The position numbers were made by a program, and so were the translations under genes. A stretch of 64,000 bases of DNA, taken from the NCBI GenBank assembly GCA_013397075.1, contig VWZS01010904.1, forward strand, positions 248,001-312,000, written 5' to 3'. How positions within the stretch are numbered: the first letter of the stretch is position 1; every line of letters starts with the position of its first letter. The stretch comes from Rhabdornis inornatus (taxonomy: Eukaryota; Chordata; Aves; Passeriformes; Rhabdornithidae). This document shows positions 1 to 15,200 of the stretch, piece after piece. The notes under the pieces were generated by a model. That model ran no database searches and was not told where the DNA came from. It saw only the letters and a program-made list of their open reading frames with translations.

Positions 1-212
1 TGAAAAACTTGTCTAAAAAAATCCACAAAAAATCTGAAGCACCCATGTGAAGTAAACCTAGAAAAAGCCCCACCTTTTTTCCTCTGAAAAGTGTATCTTC
101 TCCAAAGCTGAGTTTTTCTTACAGTGGATTTCTATGATATAACATGGCTATCTGTAACTATGACTTACTGGAACAGGAATTGATTAAATATTAGATTCAG
201 CACAATACTTAC
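1..212 (-). other. IDE: IDE intron 23 (part)
   Basis: AT-rich sequence downstream of the exon 23 donor. No coding similarity to the IDE C-terminus is visible, so exon 24 is outside the window. Confidence 0.8.
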
Positions 213-285
213 AGGAATCCATTTCCCTTGCAAGGACATGTACTGATACCTTGTGTCTTCTGGGAGCATCTATTGCCAACAGCAC
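213..285 (-). CDS. IDE: IDE exon 23, last IDE exon in the window
   Basis: The exon encodes residues 947-970, [20 protein letters not shown] and EMDS. The first residues differ from human EMLAV but the rest is conserved. Acceptor ACTGTAG, donor TCCT|GTAAGT, 73 nt, ending in phase 1 in the following cysteine codon. About 54 further residues in two exons should lie to the left of the window. Confidence 0.93.
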
Positions 286-3200
286 CTACAGTAAAAAATA
301 TCAAGACCGTAAGGTGTAGGAAGTATTTCTTAGACATTATAAAATAGTAAAAAGAACAAGAACCTTTGAATTTTAATTTAAGCCTTAAAATGAGGGATGC
401 ATTTTGGGATGTGCCTTCAAATATTATTAAAAGTCATCCATACAGTACTTCTGAATTATTTCACAATCAAGTTAAGCAATTCATGTATTGCTTGGAAAAA
501 GAAGACAGACACACACATGCTCGTGCTTCTTCACGGGCAGAAATTTTCCCATCCAATAATAAATTCTGAAGACATTAAGTCGATCTTATTTTCCAAAAAA
601 CTCCCTGAGCTACCAGCTGCTCCATAAGTAATAAAACTCCATGAGCACTTTGCAATATAGTGAAAAACCATCACCTATTACACATTACAAAACAAAGAAT
701 GACTCCCAAGGTTTATTTAATACCGGTGGAGGGGTGACAGGGACAGGACAGGGATGCATTTCAATCACTTATATTGGATATCCATCTGAGTTAAAATGTA
801 CAATTACTGCATTATTATGCTGTTCCTTTGCTCTGCCTAACCATTAGAGGAAGAAAAAACCCTAGTGATTTACAGTGAACAAAGCTTTAAAAGTATCTGT
901 TTCATTCACAACTCATGGCCATAAAATAAGCTGAATCACTGACTGGTTGGAGAAAAAGATAAAAGAACAAATGTGCAATTTTGGCCAGGCTTGGTCATAG
1001 AGCAGCACATTTTATATCCATAAAGAAAAGATAAATGAAACAAGAATAATAAGAGCCAGCAAGGAAAAAAAAACCAAAATAAAACCCTGTAATTCTGTGC
1101 AATTTTTACAGTTGCTATTAAACTAAATAATATTTGGGACATAAAAGATACCTGCATCCATTTTATCATCTACCTAAAACAGGTGTCAGTGTACCCCTTC
1201 AGAGCACAAATAAGATTCAGTTGCACCTCAATCTCATTCAAAGTAACATTTTAGCTGCATGACTAACTTACCTTGTAGAACTGTATAATGTCATCCTTGG
1301 TCAAGGTCTTTAGATAAGCCACTTCAATGTTATCTGCAAAACAACAGTACAAATTAGAGTAAGTCTTCAGATCACAGCTGGTTAATACCACACTGCTTAT
1401 ACAAAGTATACTTCTTTCAAATTCAGATGCTGTAATTGACTGCAAATGAAAAGCTTTTCATTGTTATCTTTCAAGTTAATACTTGCTTCACTGAAAGTGT
1501 CAGTAGAACCTTGGCAAAAAATTATACTTCAATAAGTCTATTTGATTTGACTTACTAAAAAATGCACATTTGAAGAATACTGATTGCACTGTGGGATATT
1601 CAGCAGCTAAAATAGGTATGCCTACTCTTGTGTATTATCTTCAAATCAGTTACACATTTCTAATGCAGACTGGTTATAGATGGCTTTTATTCACAGTTAG
1701 GAAACAGGACAGTAGGACATAATTCTACAGAAATGCTAAGGAATGGTGCCTACATACCCCTCCAAAAGTAGTCACAGCTTTAAGGTATCTGGGAACATGT
1801 TTCAGTTGCTACATTCCTTCATATTAATTAAACTGTCATGTACTAATCACCTAATATCATTGCTGCTTAAGCAGAAAGGTTTCTTGTAGGTGTGCTTGAT
1901 TTTCTTAAGATTAGCAAGAAGATCAAGGAAGAAACATGTGCAAGAGAACAAGCAGCCAACAAGCCTGTAATGCAGGCTGTAAGTAATATGAAATTCTATA
2001 TAGAGGAAATAAGAAAATCGACAATACCTAGTTTGGAAAACTAGGTAAGATTTGGAGAAAACAGTAAAAGTAGTAATATTAAAAATGTACAAACAAAAAA
2101 ATCCTTCCACTTCTTAAAGCTGGAATATGAATTTCTGATTTTGACAATTCTAGTAATATTAAAATAATTTATGATATAAAGTTACTAGTTATTAGGGAAG
2201 AGGGGAATTAAAGATATAAAAGTCAAGGGAAATAAGTGGGATTTAGATATGAAAAATATGGCTACATTTAGCAATAAGAAATTCCAGAGAGATAATATTG
2301 ATCCAATTATGGTATAAACATAAGCACTTAAGGCAGAGAAAAATCAGACTATTTCATCAGACACAAAAGAAAAAAGTACTTGAAGTGATGAGTTTCCATG
2401 CTGCTTCTTATGGTCAGGCATGAAACCTTGTCAGTCTCTAGACCAAGCTAGATGACAAGTCAAAACTCTTCATTACTAAACAGCTCAGTGAGTCATTGTG
2501 AAGCAAAAAGACTGTATTTGCTGTCATGGAAAGCCAATACACAAAGCAGAAGAGAAGTCACAGAATACAGAATGAGTTTTATGGAGGAAGCATATTATGC
2601 ATGACGACAGAAAATTACAGCTGTGAATAAGAGTCGAGACATGAAAATGTCAGGAAAAACTGATCTGTACCTAAACTGATTTTTTTTTTTAATTGCTAGA
2701 AACTGTATTACTAATGTGTTTAACTGTATTAGTAATGTATCTCAGTATTTTTTTTTTAAATTAAAATACATTTTAAAAGTGTTTTAAAAAAATACAGCTT
2801 AAATATTATGTAGGACCACACAGTAAATAATTGTCAGTCCATTTTCAGTAATAACACTACAAGCTGGATCTCATTTGGTCTCCTACAAACCTATAACCTT
2901 CAAAGCATCATAGATGAAAAACCAAAAAAAAATTAGTGTTTCTTCAAATCCACTCTAAGCTGAGACAGACTGCACGTTAGTTAAGATACCTGCTGTTGTC
3001 TCTGCCAGCACTCCACCAAAACAACTGCACAATGCAAAGAGAAATAGGGTTCAATTAAATGTGTGTACTGGCAGGAATGTCAGTGTGTATCTGACTGCAT
3101 CTCAGGGAAATAGACAGTAAATTATGTATAGGCTGTGTAAAAGTTTAAGTTGTTCCCAAATGAATATGACACTCAACAGTCACAAATGCAGTCAAACTAG

Positions 3201-6200
3201 AGCATTCCATTTTAAAGGAATTACTATTTGTCTTACCTCTGTCAAAGTTATACTGCTGGGAAATGATTTCTCCCCAGTATTTAGCACATTCTGCAGACAG
3301 CTTCTTTGGTTTGTCTAGACGACGAATTGCTAAAGCTTGGATGTGTTTTTGGAAGGCCTCTTCTGTCATGTCTTCTATGCATTTCTCCATTGTTTTTAAG
3401 AATGCTTCAACTCTGCTTTCTAAATAGTGTGGTGGCTTTTCAGATTGGATAATAAATCGCAGTCCTTGGATGCCATTTGCCCGACGTGGGCCACTGAACA
3501 CAATGTAACCTTGGCAAAACAACAACAGCCACAAATTACAAGAAGTCCTTTGTCACAGCACTGAATTTGCCAAATGTGGCATGTTTGGCAAGAATGCAAT
3601 GCTATGCTAACTTAATTCTGTGTTAGAAATAAAATAATGCAGGTTTTCAAAAGGTGCCACTGTATTTTTTTTGAACATTTTTATTTCACTGAGGTCAATA
3701 TCAGTTTAGGGGAGGGGCCAGGAGGAGATGAGGCAGACTAAGAAAAAACAAGCAATTCTGTCATCAGGATCAGGTTACCAGAAATAAAGCTGCACTCTAA
3801 TGCTTCATTAGACTCAACATTAGAAACTTATTATTTTTTCATAATGTCTAATCTGAATTCTCTTTGCTGCAGTGTAAGACCACTACTTCCCATTTTATCA
3901 GTTAGATTCAAAGTATTATTCCCTTCCTTTTTGTTGCATGATTTTCTAATCTGAACAACTAATCCTTTCTTCAGTCTTCCTCCACCCTTTTATTAACAAA
4001 TCTATCACATTTCAGTCTTTTAAATGTTGTTTTATAGTTTTCTTACTGTTTCCTGATGCTCATGTCAAAACTGCTTACAGTTTTATTTCAGAGTTTTTAT
4101 CTGAACAATTTAGGAGTATTACTAGGAGTGTATCTTGAATGCTTCCATTTATATTTCCCAGCATTTTACACAGCAGCATGACACTGCTGATTTGTGTCCT
4201 ACTTCTCATCCACTGTACCCTGCAGAGTTTTCTACAAAATTGCTACCTAGCCAGTTGCTTCCTGGCTGTTGCTTCCTGTGCCATTGGTTGTTCCTGCCAA
4301 ACTGTTCTAACAAATTGCATCTTATCTTCATTCAAGTCATGTTTCTAAAATGTCAAGCTAATTTTAAATTCTAACTCTATCTTCCCACACACTTGCAGCC
4401 TCTCCCAAATTAGTATTATCTGAAGATTCAGTGAGTATCCTCACTCTTCCATCATCCAGAATTTTGATGAATATATCATGGAACACTGGATCACAGCAGA
4501 GCTCTGTAGAACACCGTTCTCCAAATTAACTACTCTCTATTCTCCAGTCATGACCTTCCAACGTCCGAAGTCCAAATGTGTAGTTCTTCCACCTAGGTAC
4601 TTCAGTAACAGTCTCTCAGTTACCTTCTATGAATTTAGAACTAGCTTGAAAATGTATTCCATATTTTCCTGGTATTAGAATTGAACTGATTGATCTATAA
4701 TTTCCCTGCTTTTTCTCTTTCCTTTTTTTTAAGCAAACATGTAGCATTTGGCTGTGTCTGTCTTTCCAATACCCTATCATCCACAAATTTTCCATTGTAA
4801 GACTTCTAATTTCAGGATTTCCTATGTCATTATTTGGACTAGAATGCAGAGTTCATCACACTTTGAACTTTTTATAAGCTTCTAATTTAATCAGATTAAT
4901 CTGTTACTTTCCTGTTCAAAAGTAAGACATGAACTTTGATCACCACTGTTTATTTTAGAAGTCATTTGGCCACAACTGACATTTTAAGTGAAAACTAACT
5001 AAGCCATCCTGAATTTTCTGATGATTTGAACACTTTTTTCCATCACTGCCAACTTTTCTCCTCCACCTTCTCATACTGCTTAACCATTCATTGAAAGAAT
5101 TCTTGTTACTACTTCTACTGTTTAGCAAACTTTTAATTCTTGAACTTCTTTTTCCCTAAACTTTCTCAGGAATCTTACTAACAATTCCATGAAGTTTATT
5201 GGATTTTGATGATACTTCTATTGTCTCCCTTCCTAAGTCTCATGAGCTCTATTATTTGGCAATTACGAAGTGCTGGACTAAACCAGTTCTTCTTCAGCTC
5301 CCCCCTCTCTCTTTAGCTGTTACTTCCAGCTTGTATACAACACCTGCCACCAGCACATTTCAAAAACCTGTTAAATAACCTGGGTTCTATCCTATTTTCA
5401 GCAGGTATATAGATAGTTGAAATTCCTATGATGAGTATTGTATGGCTGGTTCTGCTAGTTGCTGAAGAAAAGCCTAATCTTGCCTGACATCCCTGGCAGT
5501 CATCACACTGAAATATTTGTCTGCTTCTCACCTTTGGAAAATCTGTACTCCTCCTCACCAGTATTTCAATCATGTGAGCTGTCACACAAAGTCTCTGTCC
5601 CTCCTTCTTACTCTGTTTGGAATAACCTCACCAGTTCTCAGCCTTACTGGTTCAGATAACAATTATTTGTACTTACTGGTGAACAGCTATAGTCTTAAAA
5701 AGCCTGAAACGTATTTAGGTTTTCACCAACACGGTAGCTTACCATTACCCACACAGCAGTATTTCTAAGATAGGGCTTATAATTTAACAGTTGGACTCAG
5801 TGATCTTAGAAGTCTTTTCCAACCTAAATGAATCTGTGATTCTATGAATCATGAAGTGCACCTAGAAGTAGCATCACAACCAGGAAACATCAAACTACTA
5901 CTGATTCTTTAAGAAGATCTAGAAATTTAGAGAACTGATCCAATCTCCTTTTGGTAAATTCTAATATGAAGTTTTCTGTACAGTGATCGCACTTTTTTGA
6001 GTTGGAGTTGATTTCAGATATTTCAGACATCTTAAAAATCATGCCTGTTCTTATTTTAGACTCTGTGCACAGTAACATTTCTTTGAGTCATCAGCAGTTA
6101 AGATGATTTACATTTACCAAGTGCCCTTTAAATGGCATTCACTGAGCAGGGAGAGAACACCTCCTCAGGTCTCGTGTGAGCGCGTGACTGTGACAGCTCG

Positions 6201-9200
6201 CGTGTACACAGACACATCCACCCCTGAGAACTCACCTAACTGCTCCTGGGTGCGCAGGGTATTGAAGCAGGGCTCTGAGATAATCTGGCAAAAGAGCTCC
6301 AAAAACATATTCTCAGAAGTGCTCTGCATGTCTGTCTGGTAATATATTTCAATGCCACAGTTGTTATGAACTTCATTTCTCTGTTGATATACAAACCAAC
6401 CTCCTAAAAGACAAAGTTAAAACATTGAAGTCCATTAAAGTGTACATTCTTACTGCCCATAATTAAAAAGATAATGGTCTAAGGTTTGTGGAATGATATT
6501 ATTATAAGTGGTTTAGGACTGTTAAAGCAGAATTTCCACTAAGAGCATACTTTTCATAAGACAAGAAAAGAATTTACTATTTTACCATCAAAATGTTGCC
6601 ACTTGGGAACCTCAGCAAGCAAATTGAAACTGGCTGGTTCTCTTCAAGTAAGTATTTTTGGAACTGCAGTGAAATTCTGCATTGCCTCTACTGTGTAAAC
6701 AGCTTCTAGAGACAATCTGCCAAAATTTATGAACATTAAAAATAATTCAGCATTTAATACTAACAACTTCTTTTGTATCTGGTAACTTGCACAGACGATC
6801 AGCTATGGGTAATTTATCTTGTCTGTATAGCTACATATGTCACCACTCCCAGCAATACTTTGAACCTCCTTTCTTAAAAAAACCACTTCACCATGGAAGT
6901 AAAAACATACAAGCACTAAAAGACCAACAGAATTTGTGTAAGGGAAGAAAAGTTATTTGTGTAAGAGCTTTTTGTTTTTCCAAAGAGTCATTACGTGCAA
7001 TTCTTAATGGTCAATTAGTACTCAGAAATGCTCAAAGAATGGTGTTTGTTCAAATGTATATACCATGTATAGCAGAAAGTGGGGCAGGACTCTTATTTCC
7101 ATAAATTATAACAAGTAGCTTGGAACTGAAGTGCAGAATTGTATGATTATAGAAGGGCTTTGGGTTGGCAGTCATCAAAAGATCATCCAAGTCATCCCAA
7201 GAAGTCCAATTTACATACACAAATTAAAATCAAATTAATTGTCAAATATCCTAGAAAGATCATGTATTAGTACATAATTTTATTAGGAAAACCACATCCT
7301 AACTGTATTTCTGAATTTTAAGTTTAAAATAACTTGAAGTAAGTTTAACTTCAAAACACACTCCTAGCAACACAGTAATATGCATTTTAAAATGTTGTTA
7401 GCAAGAAGAATCTCAATTTAATGTGCCTTAAATATCATAAATAAATAATTTAACTTACTGTCAGGAAGCTGCACTTCTCTGTACCTAACTAGCTGACTGG
7501 GAAGGAGTGGTTTTGTATGAGCATGCTCAATGAGAGTGTCCTCAACCATCTGCATAATTCCTAATGCAGCCTGGAAAAGAAAACATAAGAGGATTTTTAA
7601 TGATCATTAGTTATTCTGTATTTAACAGCAGGATAAGACTTTGCAATTATTGATGGTACTGTTGAGAGAAAAGAAAAAAAAAAGAAAAGAGAAGGTAGGG
7701 ATATTGTAATTCAATGCAAATACAGTAGAAGTTAAGCAGATGAGAGAATGTGGAATGTGAGGGGCAAGAGTTTTTTTGTGTCTTCTTTATGTTTAAACTG
7801 TCTACATGTTTAACTACTACTACTTCCTGCCAGCACTTCTCAAATTAAAACTCAATGGGCTTTTACTTTTTTTCCCACTTTCCCTCCATCACTTGATATG
7901 CTCATCTTACAAAGCGAGAATGAGATACCACAAATTATGTTTGCAAAGCAAATGGCATTTCAGTAGATGAAAATTTTAAGAAAACAAATGGTTATGGTCA
8001 AGGATGCATTTCATTGATGTGTTGGTAGTGTTAAGACTCATTGCCCAATTACTTTATTACAGTAATAATTAAAAAATATACAGAGAGTGAAAAAAAATCC
8101 AAAGTCATTACTTTCATTCAAGGACTTAACCTCAATAGCTTCATCTCTTAAGGGTTATGTGTTCTGGTAGCCTGACACTGGAAATTACAGGAACTTGCTA
8201 CGAAGTAGTTTTGGCTGAAAGCTAAAATCTCTCACTCTGCATTGCCATAAACTCACAACACAAGTGATTTTATCAAAAACATGCAAAAGGTTTGAAAACT
8301 TAATAAACATACACCCTACCAACACCTCCAAAACCCCCATGCAGTATCAAAGACAAAAAGATTGAGGTCTAAAAACAACAGTTTAAAAAGTTAGAGAAAA
8401 AGACTATTTATTCTTTCAATCAAGTCATCATATTAAAATATTGACAACAACATTGCTCAGACAGATGTTCTGAACAGGATTACTTTGCTTTTCATCCACT
8501 TACAAATAAATAAAAGAAATTGTCAAAAAAAAAGTATTAGAATGAAATTAAAGAAAAATATCAGAATTTCGAGCAGCTAGATAAATCTAATTTTTCAAGT
8601 CCAGATTCACTGAAATTTCTTTTTATGATTGAGAAGTGTCACAAGACAATGTAAATTTTGATTTAATTTTACTTGTAAAAAATTCTTTGGTCCAGGTTAA
8701 AATTGCTGAGTTTTATCAGTGATTATCACAGCATGGGTACTGAAGGACAGACAGCTTTTTCTACTTGCATCTATTCAGGGCGGTTTCCAGATAATTTCTA
8801 AACATTACACAGCTATGGGTGTAACAGGACATCCTTCCCAGTTCTTCAGCTGTAGGATTGGATAGCCACCCATTATGCCAAGTAAAGAATACACTTCTCT
8901 GACATACCTGCATCATCATAGAAATCAATTCTATTTCCAGAAGCAATTGACTTTCGTATATAAACACGTAAGAAATAAGGAAGGAAAAAGAGACTATTTT
9001 TTAATTTCTCTGCAAGAAGAATAGTCTATAAAATTTTTTAACAAGTACTTTAGAGACATTCTTGGCAAGTTTGTCTCCATGCTATTAGCTCCTTCCTATC
9101 TTATTTTTTCCTTCCTTACAAGTTAACTTTCTCTTCCATACATTCAGCAGTCACTAGCAGAGTGTATAAACAGCTCGTGCTAGTAAACTATCTGTTCTAA

Positions 9201-12200
9201 CACAGAATACTGTAAACAAGCCTTATGAAAAAAAAATGCAAAAAACATACCAAAAAAGTACTAAAATTTGTATTGGTACATATATTCAAGTATTTCTTAA
9301 GATTTTGTATGCCAATTCAAACTTACTGTTTTAATGGAGGACAAAACAAATGTTTTCTGAGTTTCACTCCCCTGAGAGCTGACACTTGGCTTTTTATGGT
9401 CCACCATTCCTCTTTAGCTATGTGCAAACTACTTAATTTGGAAGGATACTGGATTCTTAAAACTTTGCTAGTTATTCTGAAGGTTTTCAATGAAAAAAGC
9501 AAGATCTGCAGCACATCATTCCTTCTGGAGCTTGATCACAGTAATGACAAGTAAAATAGACTTTCAAATACTTAGATCCTAAGTTGTTTTTATTAAATTT
9601 CCAAGAGCAATTTCTAGGCAGCACTTAACCTAATAAAGCTAAAGTGGAAAAAATTACCCTCATATCCTATAAAGATAAAAAAAATAGAAAGTTAAATTAT
9701 GAAATCACGTTTGGCAAAACTGCTTCAAGATCTGCAAAGATTAAACAAGTGTTCCATTTTTATGCTGCTTTTAAATAAAAAAACGTTTTATTAAGAAAGT
9801 ATGAGACCAACCTGTTTTGTTATATTGCCATGGAGAAGAGCTTCGATGTGTAACCGTGACAACAGCTGTGCTATGAAGGCCTTGAGACGGGGAAGGGTGA
9901 CATCTACAATAGATATTTAGATACTTAAATCACTCAAATACATTTTTAAATAATGAAGGACCTACGCCAAAGTCATCATTAGACACAGAGCACTTCTCAG
10001 AGGAGGAGAAATTTGTCATTATAAAGAAACGAATCTCTCCATAAAAATGCAACATTAGAATGCTTCCAGGTCTAAATAGCAGCACTCATCATTAAGCTTA
10101 TTTCACTTAGAATTCACATGCTGTCTTGGCCCAGATGTAAAACAAAAAAACAAACCCCTCCCCCAAAAAAACCAACCAACCAACCAACCAAAAAAAACAA
10201 ACAAAAAAAACTAAACAAACCACCCAAAAAGTAAAAAAAAAAGCTGCCTTTCCAATCATGCTGAGCAAACACTCATTCTCCAGAGAAAACACTTGCAATC
10301 ATTCATGTTGTGCTCTGAGGAAAAGCCTTAGTTATTTACTAAACAAGCAGCATGTAGTTTATAATGCTCCAGAAAGACCCTGTGCATTTACCATCAAGAC
10401 TAATAAAAGAACCTCAACTCAAATATAGTGTTTTGATAATAACTTTGGAACAAACGGTACACAAGAAAAATATTTTGGCAATATATCCTAGAGGACACAT
10501 GCACAACACATACATATGCATTCTATCCAGCCTGTCCTGACAAAGATGTTTTCACATATAGTACAAAATATAGTTTAACATATAGAATCAATGGAATAAA
10601 TGGAAGGATGGTTAGATGGGATATTCATGGATATATGTTCTGAATCAACCCCCTGAAACAAATACAAAAGCTATGTATTTTTCTTGAAAAGAATGTCAGT
10701 GTATTTCAGGAAGATATTACAAGACATTTTGCAAATTGTCCCAGGACAGTTTTACTGTTTGCAAACAGTAAAGTACTGGTAGGGAAAAGTTCTTCAGCTA
10801 TTACTACAAACATAGAATTACCACAGAATGGCTTGGGTTGAAAGGGACCTTAAAGATCATCTAGTTCCGACACCCCTGCCATGGGCAGGGACACCTTCCA
10901 CTAGGCTGGCTGCTCAGAACCCCACTCTATCTGGACTTGAAAAATCATTTAAATTTCTTAATTTGGAATTTCTTTTTCCTTAAAATATACCGGGGTGCCT
11001 ACTTTGTGTTAAGAGCTGCAATGTTCTTTGTTATTGTTGTCATTATCTACAGAAAGCACATCTTTTTTCTTTATTAGCTACAATTCTTTATTATCTACAG
11101 CAACATAAGCTAGGATTCCCTAATAATGGAAAAAACAAAATAGTTTGCACGTGGGGAAGTACAATGCAGATACACTCCAATGTGCCTGTAAGATGTCAAC
11201 TAGAGCCAAATGATTTTACCAATGCTGATTAAGTACATTTTTATGCCCCCAAAGTTAGTAAAGTTTTGCCTGAACTTTTATGTGCAAGTTTTGCCATTTG
11301 AGGCCTTCTCCATGAACTACTCTACTTTCTTGAAACTGGAGGGCAAGTGCAGCACAACCAGCATCAGCTCAGGCCTGGCACTGCAGGGGCTTCTCTTGAA
11401 TAGTGAGCAGAGTTCAAAAGAAGGTACCCTCAACAGTTAAGTAACATAGGACAAAAAAATAATAAAGTGGCAGAACATTACCATCTAGAGCTTCTTTTAA
11501 TTCATCTTTGGTCCAAGCAACTTCTGTCATCAGGAGTCGGAGATAATACATTGCATGCTGGTGAGGCTGTTCAGCCCTGAAGTTGTTAAGTGATCTCATG
11601 TACTAAACCAAAATAATCAGGTTCAAGTTAGAAATTTAGAAATAGAATTCTAAATATATTAACATTGTACTTTCAACTTTGTATCAAAAAGATGCGGTTC
11701 AGATACTGAGAACATTCTCTTGCTTGTTAGAACTCCTAAAAAATTGTGTTATATGTCCTTAGTAATAATGTGGGCTTCTGAGCCTCTGGATTAAGCAGAA
11801 GCCATTAAGATGGTTGAAATGTGCATGAAATCAAACTTGTCCATAAAATTAATGCCTAGAAATTAAATTACTGCAGTTAAGCAAGAATTTAAATCAAGTT
11901 GCTCCAGCCAGCAACTGATCTACATTGATCTAAATTCTATGATGACTGTCTAGGGGTGGGGGAACACTGCTAATAGAAAATGTATTTTTCTCCCTGTCAC
12001 CTCCTTTAGCTGACTCGGTTAGACAAAATCTGGAGAATCTGGAAAATTCTCTGCATGTTTTGCATGGATAAAGGAGGTATGAAAGAAGAACCAGAGAGCT
12101 TCTGCAAAAAAAAATTCCTTTCTAGTCCAGCTGCACTTTTAAAAAATAAGCAAAACCTATTTCTTCTACCAGAGAAACTGCAAAGTACAAACTAATAGTT

Positions 12201-15200
12201 TTGGCAAGCTGGAAGCATTTCCAGTGCAGGAAAAAAGTAACTCATTTCAGGGCACATGAGTGACCAACAGCAAGCCTCAGGCTGCCGAGGATGTATCCTT
12301 CTGTCTGCTCCATATAGAAGCCAGAAGCTGGTATCTCCCTCCCTCATCTGTTTGGCCTAGACATGGAGAGAAAATTGCAGTCTCCTCAGCTGATGTAACT
12401 TCTAGAAATCAGCATGTACTAAACCAGGTGGTTACCTTTGCACCAAAGGATCACGGCCCAGGAGCCAAGACAAATCTGGGGAAAAGACATGTTGCTGACT
12501 TTTTCAGCACTCCTTTCCCCCTTCATCTATCTTCCATTTATTTTATGGCTAGGTCCTACTGAAGCCTTTCCAAATTGCAAAACAGGATATAAAGTTAAGA
12601 TTTGCCCTTCCATCCCTCTACTTAGATTTCTACTCCTACCAAAGCAAACTGTGCTTCCTTGATACATCATAAGAAAGACTGACTAAAAAAAATTCCAGAA
12701 CCAGTTATTTTTAACCAAAGAATGTTAGATACACAACTCCAAGGAACTCACAGCACAAAAAAGAAAACAGCATCTGAAGTCCCACAAAGCAGAATTTCAC
12801 TTTCTATTTCCATGGATAATCAACCCTCAGATCTCCTATCAGGTGAATGCATTAAATTTTCAATTATTTCAAAATGTGAATTTCTCATGCAGCTTACCGC
12901 TTCCTTGATAATTTCAAATCGCTTTTCATCGATCTCAAAAGTAGCCATTTTCTCAATGATCTTCTTGAGCAAGATATGTTGCTTGTCATTATAACCTTTT
13001 ACGGAGAGCTACAGAAAAAGTGCGTAAGTTACTTTAAATGTGGAAGATAAAAAAATAAAACTATTACCAAGTCTAGTACAATTCAATGAGCAATGCACTT
13101 TTCAATACTTACACTAAATTCACGTTATGGAACATTTCATCATTCTGAAGTTAAATCCCTTTACCCATCAAAAGGTAACTAACTGACAAATATAATATTG
13201 GGTATTTGCACAGGAGTTCTAAATGCACAGATTCAATGTAATTTCATGTTGGTGTAAGCAAACTGTACTCAGAATGCAGATTTTTAATGTTTACAGTGTT
13301 GAGTCTTGGAGTACTGAAATGATTTTGATCTAGGTTTCTCACTTTAGTAATTAAGTCTGGATTCACAACCTTCTAAAATACTCTCTCCAATTTACTTTTA
13401 CCCTTGGTTCATACCTATGTTGTTGATCAAAGAATATTTAAGTGGAAGTAAGCAATACTACAAAAAAGGGGTGCTATAAACAGCAGCACACTTTATAACC
13501 AGGATGCTGCTGAGCTGAAACATCACGGTAGTCATCCTGGAATTTTGATGATATATTGATCTGATCATACATATTTTTGAAAGTATAAATGAAAGAGACT
13601 TGCTCACTTAAAAAATAACGTAAAACTTAAAAGTTACTGTATGATTTCATCAAGCTACAAAAAATTTCTCTGACAAAAAAAGGAATTAAAAGGTCTTTTT
13701 TTGCAGGGAAAAACTTCAAAATTTGGTATCTTGAACAAGGAATTTGATTGGATTTGAGCATGTTTAGCTAGGAGTAAAACTAAACTTTAGAACACAAACA
13801 AACATACAGAATTCCTGCTTCTCAGTAGGAAGAATTTTTTTGATCTGTAGTTGCTGAAACATAGCTGAACAATGAATTTGAAGAAAAAGTTTTCATAAAT
13901 GGATTTATGACAAAGGCTGGTCTCCTAAATTAGCATAGGAAGCCAAAGTGTTCAACAATCACCGTGGGTGACTTCTCAGAGTAGTATCTGCCCTTTCTCA
14001 AAGCAAAATTGTAGTCATTAATAAGTTACACTTGTTAATTATGAAACTTCGCACAATATGGAAAATATTACAAGTTCTCAAATAATATTTAAAATAACTG
14101 TGACTAAAAATGAAGTCACACACTTTTTTTTTTAAGGAATTAACCCTGATCATAGATCAGCAAGCTTTGAAACTGAGGATAACCATTGTTTGCAATAAGT
14201 CAGTTGAATGCAACCAGGAAATTAGATTTGTGTTGGATTAAAAAAAAAAATGCAGCACTCTCTGATATAGACAATATACAGTATGTTCTTCTACTAAAAT
14301 GCTTTGGAAAATAACATTTCTACAGGAAATTTCAAAACAGATTCTGGCATATAATGGTGGTTAACAAAAGCTTTTAACTTCAAGAGAGACTACTAAAATC
14401 TCCTATCATAAATCTCATAGGAGAAGCTGAATAAGAAATAAACATTTATCATTATACCAGTATTTATCAAGTATTGTCAGCCCTTTATAGCAGATTATAA
14501 AGCATGTGATAAAAACAAAAGAAAGAGCCGTAAATATCCAGCATTGCATTCTAATGAACACATGCACAATCCATCTCCACAGCTCACTACAGTAGAATTA
14601 GAGCATTATAACAAAATCTGTAGAGTTGAGGATTCATTCAATAGAAAAGTTAATCCTTTCATACAGAAACCAGCAATAGTACTTTCCAGATTATCATGCA
14701 AGCAAGTAAAAATGTGAACCAGAATGCAACAATTGCACTACACACGTTCACAAGACACTGCAATCTTAAACAGGTCACTCAGTATTGATTAAAATACAGT
14801 CTTGCATTGCATTTAATTCATGAGATATATGCAAGGAAAAAAAACATTAACCATCTCATTTAGAAATGCAGAAGTCAAATGTTTTCTCCAAGCTCAACAA
14901 CTCCCAAGCTGTTTCATTTCCTCCTGCGTTCTTTTCTTACTTACAAGTATTGCATTCATTCCTGATGCAATGCCATAGACCAAACCTGAGAGGCGTGCTG
15001 CATATGTATACTCTTTTAAATCATCCTTCAATAACCTGATAAACAGGTATGTCATGTTGCAATGGAGAGGATCAGCATAAATGTAGCGACTAACAAAAAG
15101 AAAAACAAAAGAAATGCTTTGATACCTCAGGCAGTGACAAGGTAATGGATGAAGAAACATGACTGAAGAGTATGTATATGCAGCCTCATGATCAGTAGTT

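Larger units (their letters stand above)
3510..6235 (-). other. IDE: IDE intron 20
   Basis: A 2.7-kb intron. It carries a degraded CR1 reverse-transcriptase remnant (minus strand, about 4390-4830) and a CR1 3' tail on the plus strand (5780-5854). The stretches 3510-4380 and 4830-5780 are AT-rich and show nothing I can identify with confidence. Confidence 0.7.
6404..9811 (-). other. IDE: IDE introns 19 (6404-7458) and 18 (7571-9811)
   Basis: AT-rich introns. Intron 19 contains a short antisense CR1 tail (7143-7205). Intron 18 has an A/G-rich run near 7670-7695 and nothing else that I recognise. Confidence 0.7.
9904..12897 (-). other. IDE: IDE introns 17 (9904-11481) and 16 (11603-12897)
   Basis: Intron 17 has an A/C-rich low-complexity tract (10138-10242) and an antisense CR1 tail (10811-10945). 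Intron 16 holds nothing I can name; its GC is slightly higher around 12250-12500. Confidence 0.7.

Noticed and set aside
5313..5768. Overlapping 66-90 codon open frames on both strands in intron 20
   Set aside because: They lie between CR1 remnants, have no consistent coding signal and no known domain.
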